Source: Odontocerum albicorne (Eukaryota; Arthropoda; Insecta; Trichoptera; Odontoceridae). Taken from it: 64,000 bases of DNA. Positions 31,190 through 62,480 of this stretch are shown here, one piece after another (within the stretch, counting starts at the first letter, position 1; every line of letters starts with the position of its first letter). The stretch is from assembly GCA_949825065.1 (NCBI GenBank), contig OX463864.1:10281787-10345786 (forward strand), read 5' to 3'. Position numbers and translations under genes: made by a program. A model generated the notes under the pieces. That model did no database searches. It was not told where the DNA came from and saw only the letters and a list, made by a program, of their open reading frames with translations.

Positions 31190-32075
31190 CCTTCTTCAAA
31201 CATCGGAGATACGGTTACGAACCATCGTAGGAAAATCTCTAAAATATAGGATCAGAAACATTCACATTCTCAAGACCTACAACACAGAGGATATTATCAC
31301 ATGGAGCAGGAAAAGAAGGTGGTGCTGTGGGATTCTATCTCTACCCATCCTACCATGTGAATATAATGGACAGATACAGAATCCCATACATAGCGGCACA
31401 CGAGATATCCACAGGACATCGCATGCCACGAAGACCGCATCAAAGGTTAAAACACAGCTGGTGCTTTACTTCCCAAGAATATTTTTTGCAACAGCAGATT
31501 CAAGATCTACATCATGAAGAAAAATAATCTTCCCTTTTTCAGAATTTGATTAATTTGGTCGTGCCACGTTTTTGCTAGTTCTTTCCTAACTTCCACAGAT
31601 GATATTGTCAGGTTTACAGGAAGAGGTGGTACAATGTGATTATATCTTCGACAATCCTACCACGTGGATATGATGGACAGATACAGAATCCCATGCATAG
31701 CGGCACACAAGATCCGCACAGGACATCGCATGCCAGGAAAACCTTTAACAGAGTCATACAGAGATGCTGAAAATACGCAAATTTTTGAAAACCCATAACT
31801 TTGTTAAAAATCAAATTCTACTTTCTATTGAAACATCATATACAAGTGTATTCCTTCGTGTCTTCAAAACACATGAAACTGGCGACGAATCCTTATCGGG
31901 AGACGTTTATGAGTGCACTCAACATTCAAGGCTATTTTGTATGGACACGGGAGCCGTGTTCGACGCAGTGAACGTGAAAACACAGTTGGTGCTCTCGCAA
32001 CAGATCTAAAATCTACACCACGAAGAAGAAAACTCTTGTATCTTTCAGAATTTCATTGATTTGATCATGCCACGT
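31190..32075 (+). pseudogene. Two LINE ORF tails in tandem
   Basis: 31190-31560 and 31615-32075 share GACAGATACAGAATCCCA, CACAGGACATCGCATGCCA, then AGATCTACA..ATGAAGAA. Plus-strand text such as RTIVGKSLKYRIRN and EDIITWSRKRR matches the C-terminal tail of the RT at 41525-42640 (there RDRIPNEEIRRSCNIEDIVR). Both are broken. Confidence 0.5.
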
Positions 32076-32144
32076 TTTTTCTTGTTCATTTCTAAACATC
32101 CCGCACTTTTAAATTAATTATATGGACTTTGTAATTTGTTTTAC

Positions 32145-32390
32145 CAAACACTGTTTATTCCAATTTTTGTAACGGTATAGCCCTACCAGTTTCAAGGCTT
32201 TCACCTCATCATCAGGGGAGCACAAACAAAACTTCTTTGCGCTCCCCTGATGATGAGGTGAAAGCCTTGAAACCGGTAGGGTTATACCGTTACAAAAAAT
32301 GGAATAAACAGTGTTTGATAAAACAAATTACAATGTATTTAAACCTCCACAGCGTTAATGCCTTAACTATAAATAATATAACATAACTGT
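32145..32390. mobile_element. Perfect-looking inverted pair of Penelope-type terminal repeats
   Basis: Minus copy 32145-32225 and plus copy 32238-32325 are near-perfect reverse complements (arms about 85 bp, spacer about 15 bp). Each arm holds the hammerhead-like motif (32169-32215 minus; 32247-32293 plus). No element body lies between them. Confidence 0.85.
32247..32293 (+). ncRNA. Hammerhead-like motif, consensus form
   Basis: CTGATGA, T, stem GAGGT/GCCTT with a GAAA loop, GAAA box, CCGGTA and TACCG third stem, then TTAC. It is the commonest form in the window. Variation between copies keeps stem II paired (see findings). Confidence 0.45.
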
Positions 32391-32727
32391 GCAGACTATT
32401 TTAGTAAATCTTAAATTTTTTTTTACGTGGCCGAACTATCTCAACGTTCAATTTTTAAGAAAATACTTACGGGTAAATAAAGTAATGATCGGCGACGAAG
32501 AAAAATAATTTAAATAAACCATACGGAATTAAATGCTAATGTTTTCCTTGAATTAAAATCGAAATGATACCAACCACAAATTATATAACAGTCTGGTCGG
32601 CATTGCTGCATCTGATGACCCCCAAAATATAATGAATTTTTTGTCGGATCTCGAGTCATTCAAGTACATTTCGTTCCTTCAACGTTACAAGTATGTATGT
32701 CGCAAGCAAAATGTCAATGCCGAGCTT
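32390..32727. other. Spacer up to the gap, nothing recognised
   Basis: No supported gene. Confidence 0.4.
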
Positions 32728-32927
32728 NNNNNNNNNNNNNNNNNNNNNNNNNNNNNNNNNNNNNNNNNNNNNNNNNNNNNNNNNNNNNNNNNNNNNNNNN
32801 NNNNNNNNNNNNNNNNNNNNNNNNNNNNNNNNNNNNNNNNNNNNNNNNNNNNNNNNNNNNNNNNNNNNNNNNNNNNNNNNNNNNNNNNNNNNNNNNNNNN
32901 NNNNNNNNNNNNNNNNNNNNNNNNNNN
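32728..32927. other. Assembly gap of exactly 200 N
   Basis: All bases are N. The round length suggests a placeholder, so the real distance is unknown and neighbouring pieces may not be truly adjacent. Confidence 0.98.
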
Positions 32928-33584
32928 ATATATTTTTTATACATTAAGTATTTTAACAAGAACTCACCTGATTAATTAATTAATCGTATTCCCTCATTCA
33001 GACTGGTACACAAAACAAATTGATTACAGAATCAAAACAGTCATAAGAATAAAAATCACTCTTAAATAGAAAACAAATGAAATCTCATTATAGTCACATA
33101 ACACATTAAAAAAACATTTAGTTAAAAATTATCAATTTATAAATTATCAATGAATGATTTTTAGACACAAATAAGCACTCACAATACACAGAATCTAAGA
33201 AAAGCGAACTGCACATGAAATAGTCTTTTATTGCATAATTATCATGACATTAGAGCTTTCATTGTGTTAATGTTATCTCTTTATAAATTGTTTTATTTCA
33301 CATACAAACTTGACTCAATTGTAAATCTCCCCCATCTGTTCAAAATGTCCCACTGAATTCTCCATTATTTTTTATAGTCACATATTTGAATTTATTGTCC
33401 TAAACTTTTTAAATATTTATAACTACAGTAGTTCTTATTATGTTATACATTCTCATACTGCTTAATTTATTTTAAATTGTTATTGACATAAAACAACCAC
33501 TTTATAGCATGGAATACCTAATTAATTAATAATTATAATATTTTTAAATATTTATTATTGGCTTCAGTAATGCACTGAATAACA
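32928..33584. other. AT-rich spacer, nothing recognised
   Basis: No gene, terminal repeat or satellite seen. Confidence 0.45.
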
Positions 33585-34440
33585 CACCATTTCCCTGTCG
33601 GAGTAGGCAGATAGGACAGAGTCTTAGACTTTCCTATCTCAACAGACGTTCTTAGTCTCTTCCATATTCATACAACTCCTACTACTATATAGGGTCTTTC
33701 AAATTGAACGATTTTTTTAACTTAATTTTTTTAAATTCTTGAATAAAACACACAATTTGCTTTGATATCAAAAAACGTTTTATTGGTCATTGAAGTATAA
33801 TGTATGACATTTAAACACAATAAACAATATCCGCTAAATGTCCACGGCTTGCAGCTCCACAGATGTCCACTCTTTTGTCGCAATTTTCGATGACATTTTG
33901 GCATAATTGCGGTTCTAACTCACCAATAACGCAAATAATTTCGTCCTTCAGCTCAGGAATTGATCGGGGGTCATTCTTATAGATTTGGCTTTTCACGTAA
34001 CCCCAGAGAAAATAGTCCAATGGTGTCAGATCACATGATCTTGGTGGGCAATTAACATCACCGTTTCCGGAGATTACAATACATAAAATAATTCAACAAT
34101 TTGAACGCGTTGTTGTATTTTATACGACTCCATTTTTATAAATGTCATACATTTCACTTCTCAGATGTAACAAGACCCAGGCAAGTTCGCGACGCCATCT
34201 GTGTTTTATTCAAGAATTAAAAAAAACCGCTCAATTTGAAAGACCCTTATATTTCTCTGACATTTCCTTCTTTCAAAATATCATTCATTTGATCCAAGCA
34301 TACTTTCTTTGGTCTTCCTCTACCACACCTTCCACTCACATTTCCATTGTATATTTATTTTGTTAGCCTTTCTTTAATTATTCGCTCTACATGCCCAAAC
34401 CATTTCAGAGTGCTCTTCTTCATCATGTCAGCCTTAAGTT
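33585..34440 (-). mobile_element. LINE R1 3' region, interrupted by Tc1-like element
   Basis: 33585-33690 and 34249-34440 join into the sequence that is uninterrupted at 44040-44170 (CTGTCGGAGTAGGCAGA..., CATATTCATACAACT, TTTCTCTGAC, CCTTCTTTCAAAATATCATT). The second part then reads the reversed ORF tail (GGTCTTCCTC, TTCCACTCACAT). Confidence 0.75.
33691..34248 (-). mobile_element. Tc1-like deletion derivative, copy 2, nested in LINE R1
   Basis: 558 bp; inverted ends AGGGTCTTTCAAATTGAAC and CTCAATTTGAAAGACCCTT, TA at both flanks. The ORF at 33811-34020 (minus, 69 codons) is the intact transposase C-terminus: MDYFLWGYVKSQIYKNDPRS, then ELKDEIICVIGELEPQLCQN. The upstream catalytic part is deleted, so the element is non-autonomous. 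Confidence 0.85.
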
Positions 34441-34609
34441 CACATAAGTATTAATTAAATAACATTAATAATTTGGCATAGTTTCTAGAAAGTTCAACGG
34501 AATAAATTCTGACATGAGACGCCTTTGAACATGTGATAATAATTGAATTAAAAAAAAATCTATTTGACTCAGTATAATTATCAAGTTCGCTTTACAAGTA
34601 TTTCATTAT

Positions 34610-34740
34610 TGAAGTGGATTATGAACATACCATTTAGATTTTTTTATTAGAATTATAAACATACCATTTAGATTTTTTATTAGAATTATGAACATACCAT
34701 TTAGAATTTTGAACATACTATTTGGATTTTTATTAAAATT
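34610..34740. repeat. About 36-bp tandem repeat, 3.5 copies
   Basis: Unit GAACATACCATTTAGATTTT then TTATTAGAATTAT with small changes. Confidence 0.8.
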
Positions 34741-34869
34741 TTGTTAATTTCGTAACTATTTATGTTTTATATTTTGTATAAAAATTATTATATTTTATTT
34801 GAAGTATCTAGAGCCATTGTCAATAAACTGCTAGAAAATTATTTCTTATGTAACCTGTATAAAACTTAT

Positions 34870-34990
34870 AAAAAACCAGTCTTGTTTGTGCTTCCTTGAT
34901 GATGAGGTGAAAGCCTTGAAACCGGTAGTGTTATACCGTTATATAAAGTGGAATTAACAGTGTTTGACTAAACGAATTACAATTTAATAA
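34870..34990 (+). mobile_element. Penelope-type terminal repeat, solo
   Basis: CTTGTTTGTGCTTCCTTGAT to AACAGTGTTTGACTAAACGA. The first box is CTTGATGA (one inserted T). Confidence 0.7.
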
Positions 34991-35470
34991 TAAACCATTG
35001 AAAAAAATCTTAGTGGTTAGGAACACGAAATTTTTCTATGTCCAAAATCAGGTTGCGGGTATGGTATTTTCTATACCTTAAATTCTTATTTTTTTGTAAA
35101 TGCTAGTTTCAGAAGTAGTTAGTTTAAATATTTATATAAACTGGCAGTAATTTTTAACATAAATCGATTTCTCTAGTAATTTATTGTCGGTTTTTCCCAA
35201 TTCTCTGTTCCCTTGTGATTAATTTATTTAGCTGTTTTGGTTTTTTCCTTTTTTAATTTAAAAAAAAGATCCAAATATAATTTTTTCATCATTATTATCT
35301 TTTAATTTGAGTAAAAGTTAGTGTTGATAAAAAGATTTTTTGAAAATTAATGAACATAAATAAAAAATCATCATATGTGTGTACGAGTATGTACTATCAT
35401 CTCTGACATCACCCTCATTTAAGGATTTACCTGACACCCTCTCCAGACTTCATCCCTTATATCTGGCTCC
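34991..35470. other. Spacer, nothing recognised
   Basis: AT-rich, one TACGAGTA at 35382-35389. No gene seen. Confidence 0.4.
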
Positions 35471-35880
35471 TCATATATCCTGGAAAATACCTGAGCCATT
35501 TGAGATTTGCAGACAATATCGTTATTTTCTCACAAACCCCGAATTATCTTCAGCACCAACTGCAAGAATTGGCAGAGGCCAGCAAAGGCGTTGGTTTAAA
35601 AATGAATATTTCAAAAACCAAATATATGATGAACGGCTTTGCTACCCCAAAACCAATAAACGTAGATGGAAAGCCGCTAGAACTTATCCAAGAATATGTG
35701 TATCTGGTCCAACTTATTTCCTTTGTAGGTGGCATATCGGAGGAAATAGCACGAAGGACAAAACTGCCGTGGAACTCATTTGGACGTTTGAACAACATCT
35801 TCAAAAGTAATCTCCCAATATCCTTGAAGCGAAGGGTCTACAACCAGTGCATTCTTCCAGTACTTACGAATGGCTGCGCT
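35470..35880 (+). pseudogene. LINE (RTE-type) reverse transcriptase fragment
   Basis: A frame of 184 codons starts at 35500; the meaningful part is LRFADNIVIFSQTPNYLQHQ, then GLKMNISKTKYMMNG, EYVYLVQLISFVGGISEEIA and LKRRVYNQCILPVLTNGC. This is palm motif C, the thumb and the following strand of RTE-like RT. The catalytic FADD is FADN here, so it is inactive. The RT homology stops at 35878 where a solo Tc1-like terminus (GCTCAATTTGAAAGACCCT) begins. Confidence 0.75.
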
Positions 35881-36059
35881 CAATTTGAAAGACCCTACTT
35901 TATTATAAAATATAAAATTGTATTAACTTTTGTTTCAGGTTTAACCATCATAAAGGAAAACCCTGGTTTGGTGATATTATTGCTGAAATATAAAAAAAAT
36001 GGATCTAAGAAAGATAAAAGCCAAACGAAAATGGAACTTGGACGGACCACTTAACACAT

Positions 36060-37130
36060 TGAAGTGGACTCGCTAAGGAAAATAAATAACGGATGGAGAT
36101 TTAAAAAAAAAAATCCATATTAAGTCTATAAGATTGTGATTAAATGATTTAAAAAAAAGGAATTTAAATCGCTTTAAAAGTGACCCCAAATTTTGAGTAA
36201 AAAATTATAATAAATAACATTTTTAAAAATTTGGAAAGGGATCAATTTACATATAGTGAAAAATAAATTTCTCTCAATTAGGAGAAATAAATGCTGTAAA
36301 ATAAGTAAAGTTTTTAAAATAAAGTATTAGATTTGAATGAACGAACATTAAGATTTGTCACCTTCATGAATTCAAATTATTTCCAATCTTCAACAAAATA
36401 TCAGCAAAAGAAGAATTAAGAGAGAATTTTGAATTTCTATCTCAGTCATCTTTGTCTTCCTAATTTCGATAAATGTATCATGTTTATTCGCTTCCAATTT
36501 TGTGCTTTCCGTAATTAATTTCGTCGAGAGAGAAAAAAAAAAAACAGCCAAAACGATTGCCAATTTTTCGATGGTTTTTAAATTTAAAATACTAGGAAAT
36601 TTTTTACTCAGATCGACTAGTATATTTGATGGACATTATTGAATGAAAAAAAATTCAAGAAAGTTGCCAAATTGACGAAAAATAAAAATTGAAAAAAAAT
36701 CAAGCCAAAAGATTTTGCCAATATATTCATTGATCTTTTTTTGATGAAAAATCATTCAACTTGTTCAAATACAATACTCATGTATATATATGCCAATAAT
36801 AATTTCTGTATATAAATGGAAGAAATACAACGATTTTAAAGAATTTTGATAATGGCACCCGATAATTAATAAGACAAAAACATAAAGATATCAAAATGTT
36901 GACTTCAGCGATTTATGAAAAATTATAACGATACATTGCGAAAATTACAAGTTGATTAAAAAGAAAAAAGAACTTTCTAATACACATATAAAAAAAATGC
37001 TTCCATGATAAATTAAAAAATGATCCACGATATCTTCCAATTTATAAATAAAATTGAATCATTTTCGATTTTAAACAATACAATTAAAAAATATAAAATG
37101 ATTTGATAAAAAATTTATATAAATAAGCAG
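36060..37130. other. AT-rich region upstream of the K2P gene, nothing recognised
   Basis: More than 1 kb of A/T-rich text without repeats that match elsewhere in the window. It could include upstream regulatory DNA of the gene starting at 37273; no specific element can be named. Confidence 0.4.
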
Positions 37131-37179
37131 TTTTCAAACTGCCTGAAAATCACCGAAAAATATTTTGCCTTTCCTTAAG

Positions 37180-57621
<20,442 letters not shown>

Positions 57622-57677
57622 GTGAGTCAATTTTCATTTATTTCAAGTACAAAGGACTTTATTATTGACTGTCCATC

Positions 57678-58817
57678 GAGCCTAATACCTGGTTCTCATG
57701 AATTTTTTTTTGTTGATCAACTGTCTGTCGAATAACAGTTGAAACTAAATTGATAAAAAGAGACCCTCTTTCAATAAAATTGATCAACTTTTAAGTTGAA
57801 TTAAATTAAATTGACCACCTTATTACTTTAGTGGATTCAAGTATGGGTCATCATTCGAGTCGACACCAGATCGACACGTGTGAACAGATTCTTTCGACTT
57901 GAATTTGATTATTTAGTTCGCTGTCATGTATTGACAGAAATAAGTATCGTGTTTTCAACTTTCAAAAGTTTAAAAATTGTCAGACGAGATGATATTTTAA
58001 ATTTCTGGATTTATACCAAAGCCACTGTTGCTTTTGGAACCGCAAAATGGCTAACTTAGCGATAATATACGAGTACAGTCAAACCTCGGGTCACGAACGC
58101 CTCTAGTCACGAACAAATCGGCTTACGAACACAATTTCTGAACAAATTTTGACTCGACCTGCGTACAATGCCTCGGCTCACAAATTAGTTGTAACGGCGC
58201 ATTACACAATTACAGGTGGGAGCGTTGTGAACATTGTTTGTCGTTGTTATTGATACAATTTGTTTTTGCTTTTTATATATATAATATACACTATATAAAA
58301 AAAATTTTTGTATATATAAAAATTGTTTCGGTTTGCGAACATTTCGACTCGCGAACGGAATCAAAGAACGAATTAAGTTCGTAACCCGAGGTACCACTGT
58401 ATAATGCTTTAATTAAAAATTATGTTTAATTAATGAATATTTTCAAGTTCTCTGTAATAAATTATTTTCAAATTGTTCTTCTGAAATTCGTAAATTATTT
58501 ATATTCCTTTCAACGTCTCGTGCCAACTCTTTCACAATAAAGTATTTGATGTTCCTAATTAGTTTCTATAATCCAATTTCTAACCTAAAAACAACTTTTT
58601 TTTTTATACTTTTTTGACAACATTTTCTTTAGTTTGTCACGTAAAATATCTGAAATCATGCAGAGACACGCTTTAATTGACGTAATTTTAATTACGGCTA
58701 TTGATTCGATTTAAACTAAAATGTGGGAACTTTCCTTTTCAATTTTTTGTTCGATTATTGTCAGCCAATGAATATGTTATAGATCGACAAAAATTGTTAC
58801 GTGTGAAACAGGCTTAA
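57678..58817. mobile_element. Possible larger element surrounding the pogo MITE
   Basis: Left AGCCTAATACCTGGTTCTCA... TTTTTTTGTTGATCAAC and right GATCGACAAAAATTGTTACG then TGTGAAACAGGCT are loosely inverted. If real, it holds 1.1 kb with the pogo MITE nested at 58076. No ORF. Confidence 0.3.
58076..58399. mobile_element. pogo/Tigger-type MITE
   Basis: 324 bp. Ends CAGTCAAACCTCGGGTCACG and GTAACCCGAGGTACCACTG are inverted; inner subterminal repeats (ACGAACAAATCG-type, GCGAACGGAATC) follow. TA at 58074-58075 and 58400-58401. The left TA is the second TA of a TACGAGTA octamer (58068-58075). Confidence 0.85.
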
Positions 58818-59160
58818 GAAATACTTTCTTTCAATCTCAAAGAATTCTAAATATACGAGCATATTCTTTGTTTAATTTGGGATTAAAACTGTTTTTAAGA
58901 GTACTGTTTTTAAATTTTATTTAATTTTTAAACACCTTTTGAAAAACGATATTGTAAACATCAGCAGAATTCGAATGCATATATTTTTTTTAATATATCT
59001 TGATAGTTGGACAACAATTGATATCATCACCCAAGAGTTGTCTTCTGCTTGCAAATACCATCAAATCGCATGGCTGATGCAAATATTGAGTGTGTGATGA
59101 GAAATTGTCTAAATTGCTGTTGGAAAATTCCGAAACCATTTCAATTTTATAAATTGATAA
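58400..59160. other. AT-rich spacer, nothing further recognised
   Basis: No exon with similarity to a K2P tail was found here. Confidence 0.4.
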
Positions 59161-59164
59161 ATAA

Positions 59165-59305
59165 TACTCACAATAAACAGATGTTTTATAAAGTGATGTT
59201 TTATAATTTATAGTACTAACAATAAACAGACGATTTATAAAGTGAGGTTTTATAATTTATAATACTTACAATAAACAGATGATTTATAAAGTGATGTTTT
59301 ATAAT
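59165..59305. repeat. 59-bp tandem repeat, 2.5 copies
   Basis: Unit ACAATAAACAGATGATTTAT then AAAGTGATGTTTTATAATTTATAATACTT with small changes. Confidence 0.85.
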
Positions 59306-59530
59306 AAAAATATCAAATGATTAGTGCTGTTTTTATTACTTTATAAAAGGCAGGACATGTTTGCTACTATATAATAAAATATGTGAATGTTTCAGGTGAG
59401 TGTCTAAGTATTAATATATGAAATTTTCGATTTAAGGCTTTGGTAAGGGCTATTGCTTAGGGATGTGGTTCTCTATTTCCACAAAATGAAGGCTTTTTTG
59501 CATTGCATATGTACTCCACTGAAAAAGTTG

Positions 59531-59910
59531 GACAGCTACCGCGCTCACCCCATAGACAAGCGATATTACAGTTAAAATTTGATATATCTACCCTCAGTAA
59601 TATGTCTACTACTGACAGAAGACATGCTGTTTCGTTATATTCTCAAAAGTTAAAAAATTGAATATCGCACAGTTATCAAAATTCTTTCAAAAGAAGGGAA
59701 AAAAGTCCAGCAAAAATTAAAACGATGTTTAGAGGTTGATGTCGTTTAATTTCTGTCTGGCTTTTCCCTTTTAAAAGAATCTTGATAACCGTGAGATATT
59801 CAATTTATAACATTTCAGAATATAACGAAACGACACGTCTTCTATCTGCTTTAGTTGACATTTCACTTGGGGTAGTGACATCGCCTGACCATGCGATGAG
59901 TGTGGCTTGG
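59531..59910. repeat. Long inverted repeat, arms about 170-195 bp
   Basis: Left arm 59531-59725 and right arm 59742-59910 pair around a 16-bp loop (TGTTTAGAGGTTGATG). The inner 110 bp match best: GAAGACATGCTGTTTCGTTA against TAACGAAACGACACGTCTTC, and AAGGGAAAAAAGTCCAGC against GTCTGGCTTTTCCCTTTT. The outer part is looser. No protein is encoded. It is either a foldback element or an inverted duplication able to give hairpin RNA. Confidence 0.8.
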
Positions 59911-60193
59911 ATGTTATCTGTCTATAAACGCTCTAACTTTTTCTTTGGATCTTAGTGTTAAAAAAAAGTTCAGTGAACTCCAAAAATATTTTCGATTTGC
60001 GAGAAAACGATTGTATCTAAAGATTTGGTTAATTAAAAATATAAGTTTTATTTATGACTCTTTTTTTATATCTATCATTACTAATTTTCTCAATGTGTCT
60101 AAACCATCTCCAAACTTCTTTCTTTATTCTACTTCTTACACCTGTCTCGATTACAGTTTTTATTTATAGCTGATATTTCTTACTCTATTATTA

Positions 60194-60235
60194 TGTGTGT
60201 GTGTGTGTGTGTGTGCGCGTGTGCGCGTGCGCGTG

Positions 60236-60274
<39 letters not shown>

Positions 60275-60288
60275 ATGCATGCATGCAT
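60194..60288. repeat. GT / GCGT / GCAT microsatellite
   Basis: (GT)n, then (GCGT)n, then (GCAT)4, ending exactly where the mariner left terminal repeat resumes. Confidence 0.95.
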
Positions 60289-61573
60289 GGTCCGATAAGT
60301 ACTTAGCCTACAAAAGAATAACAAAAATTTTGGAAAAGTGGCGATTTATTTCTCAACAAAATCTCTTTTGAGTTCGATACACTTGACCCAGCGATGCTTC
60401 AACTTCTTTAACCCGTCTGAAAAATACGTTTTCTGGAGGTTTGCTAAGTAGGCCTCCGTGGCGGCGATAACCTCCTCATTCGACTCAAATTTCTGCCCGG
60501 CGAGTGACTTTTTCAAATTTGGAAACAAAAAGAAGTCGCACGGGGCCAAATCCGGAGAATACGGTGGATGGGGCAGCAGTTCGTAGCCTAATTCTACCAA
60601 TTTGGCCGTGGCGACGGCGGAGGTGTGAGCCGGTGCGTTGTCATGATGGAAGAGCACTTTTTTCTTCGCCAAATGGGGCTGTTTTTTCTGCAATTCGGCG
60701 TCCAATCGGCCCAATAATTTGGCATAGTAGAGCCCTGTGACCGTTTTGCCCTTCTCCAGGAAGTCGATGTAGATCACACCTTTTGAATCCCAGAAAACGG
60801 TGGCCATCACCTTTCCGGCCGATAGGACAGTCTTCGCCTTCTTTGGAGCACGTTCGCTGGGTGAAGTCCACTGTATCGACTGTTCCTTGGTCTCAAGTGT
60901 GTACCAGTGTATCCATGTTTCGTCGACGGTCACGAAACGACGCAGAAACTCCTTCGGATTGCGCTTAAACATCGTCAAACACTGCTCTGAAGTAGTCTCA
61001 CGGTTGCGCTTGTTGTGCGGAGTGAGCAAACGCGGCACCCATCGCGCCGACAGCTTTCTCATGCCCAATACTTCATGCAGGATATGACCCACGCGGTCTT
61101 TTGAGATGCCTACTGTCTCAGCTATCTCGGGCACCTTCAATCGGCGGTCTGCCAATACGAGATCATGGATTTTTGTCACGTTATCCTCCGTGGTAGCCGT
61201 TTTCGGGGCACCTGGGCGTGGATCATCAAAAACCGACGTGCGACCACGTTGAAACTCGTTAAACCAATTTTTGACGGTCGCCATCGAAGGAGAAGAGTCA
61301 CCGTACACAGTATCCAAGCGCTCTTTGATTTCGCTGCGCGATTTCCCTTTCAAAAACAAGAATCGAATCACTGACCGATATTGCTCTTTTTCCATTTTTC
61401 TCAAATCCGCGGACACGCTCGCTTCCACACGCGGTCAAAACAAAACTACGCATCCGATTCGGCTGAAATTTTGACAGTAGCTGTCAACGAGAATGTACTA
61501 CGCGATAAAAAATTGCTCTTGCGATAGTGGTGCTATCGGGCGGTGAGGCTAGGTACTTATCGGACCGCCCTCG
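60289..61573 (-). mobile_element. Mariner with intact transposase, left terminus eroded
   Basis: Right terminus: minus strand CGAGGGCGGTCCGATAAGTA begins at 61573 next to TA (61574-61575). Left terminus: GGTCCGATAAGTACTTAGCC from 60289 matches the inner part, with one mismatch, but the outermost CGAGGGC and its TA are missing, replaced by the GCAT/GCGT microsatellite. About 1285 bp, normal for mariner. Confidence 0.92.
60346..61428 (-). CDS. Mariner transposase, full length (360 aa)
   Basis: Uninterrupted frame. The first ATG (61428) gives 360 residues; the family start is more likely the internal Met 12 (MEKEQYRSVIRFLFL, 61395), giving 349. DNA-binding part: IKERLDTVYGDSSPSMATVK, NWFNEFQRGRTSVFDD, PRPGAPKTAT linker, second helix-turn-helix to about 125. 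Then RWVPRLLTPHNKRNR (129-143), catalytic D169 (TVDETWIHWY), D263 (HHDNAPAHTS) and D298 (YSPDLAPCDFFLFPNLKKSL), giving DD34D. It differs strongly from the 52034 transposase and belongs to another mariner subfamily. Codon use is GC-richer than the flanks, suggesting relatively recent arrival. Protein may still be made, but the element's left end looks unusable in cis. Confidence 0.94.
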   Translation of the reverse strand: MEASVSADLRKMEKEQYRSVIRFLFLKGKSRSEIKERLDTVYGDSSPSMATVKNWFNEFQRGRTSVFDDPRPGAPKTATTEDNVTKIHDLVLADRRLKVPEIAETVGISKDRVGHILHEVLGMRKLSARWVPRLLTPHNKRNRETTSEQCLTMFKRNPKEFLRRFVTVDETWIHWYTLETKEQSIQWTSPSERAPKKAKTVLSAGKVMATVFWDSKGVIYIDFLEKGKTVTGLYYAKLLGRLDAELQKKQPHLAKKKVLFHHDNAPAHTSAVATAKLVELGYELLPHPPYSPDLAPCDFFLFPNLKKSLAGQKFESNEEVIAATEAYLANLQKTYFSDGLKKLKHRWVKCIELKRDFVEK

Positions 61574-62480
61574 TATGTATATAATGTAATACAAGATTTC
61601 CTTACCATGCCGCATATTTCTACTGCATTTATTATCACTCTTTTTCAATGAAGGTCCATGGTTTTTGGCTTCATACATCAAAGCACACCATTGTGATAGT
61701 GCCTTGATATATGGAATTGGCAAAACAATATTGATTTATTGGCAAAACAATGCTGAGTGGGCAACTGACCTTATTCCCTACTGCAGGACACCACCTATCT
61801 GTTTCTATTTTTGGAATGAATAATTGCCCATTACTCGTGACATTTAATAGAACAGAGGTGTTCAACAACCTGGAGGTCATGAAATGCAATGTGAGAATCA
61901 TCAAAAAGTATTAGTTACGTTAAAAAATACTTCTCTCTACTAAATTCATCTCTACTTATTTAAATAAAGCCGAAAATACGAGACTGTATTTTCGGCTTTC
62001 ACTGTAATAATAAGCAAGTATCGTTCTAGATTGTAAGTAGAAGTACATATAAGAGTAGCCATTTCAACGATTGACCCATATATGGTTATTTTGAATTCAA
62101 TCTCAAATTTCCCACTAATTGTAACAAACTATTGTTATTCTTACCCGAATAAATAAACCGGGAAAATCGTATTTCTGTTTATCATTTACGTGGGGGTCGT
62201 ATAAGAATTGTAATGTAAATAGGGGGTTGAACGTAAAAAAAAGTTGTGCACGACTGTAATAGATGATGAAGGATTAGGGTATTTATCAATGCTGTCACCA
62301 GAGATGAATTTGTAAGCCAATTTGTGATAGGCATATGCTATTGTATATAGAGCAAGAAACTTCAGTACTTGCAATAGCTTGTCTGTATTTTATTTCTCCA
62401 TTGGATCCCTGATAACCAGCAACAGTTCTACGCCATTTGATTCTATATGCTCCTGTTTGCTCTCAGATGTGCTGAGCATT
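61574..62480. other. Spacer with one small hairpin, no gene recognised
   Basis: Contains hairpin AAGCCGAAAATAC/GTATTTTCGGCTT at about 61969-61998. No K2P tail exon identified. Confidence 0.4.

Noticed and set aside
32632..32979. Frames spanning the run of N
   Set aside because: The 200 N carry no information; the flanking codons show no homology.
57622..57625. TGA after exon 7 as the end of the K2P protein
   Set aside because: It is read only if a strong GTGAGT donor is ignored, and insect TASK proteins are longer; kept as a possible minor isoform.
60060..60180. LINE R1 tail in minus orientation (text around CTAAACCATCTCCAAAC)
   Set aside because: The match is only a few words long; too weak to list as a feature.
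60504..61374. Plus-strand frames opposite the 60346-61428 transposase
   Set aside because: Antisense shadows of a real coding region.
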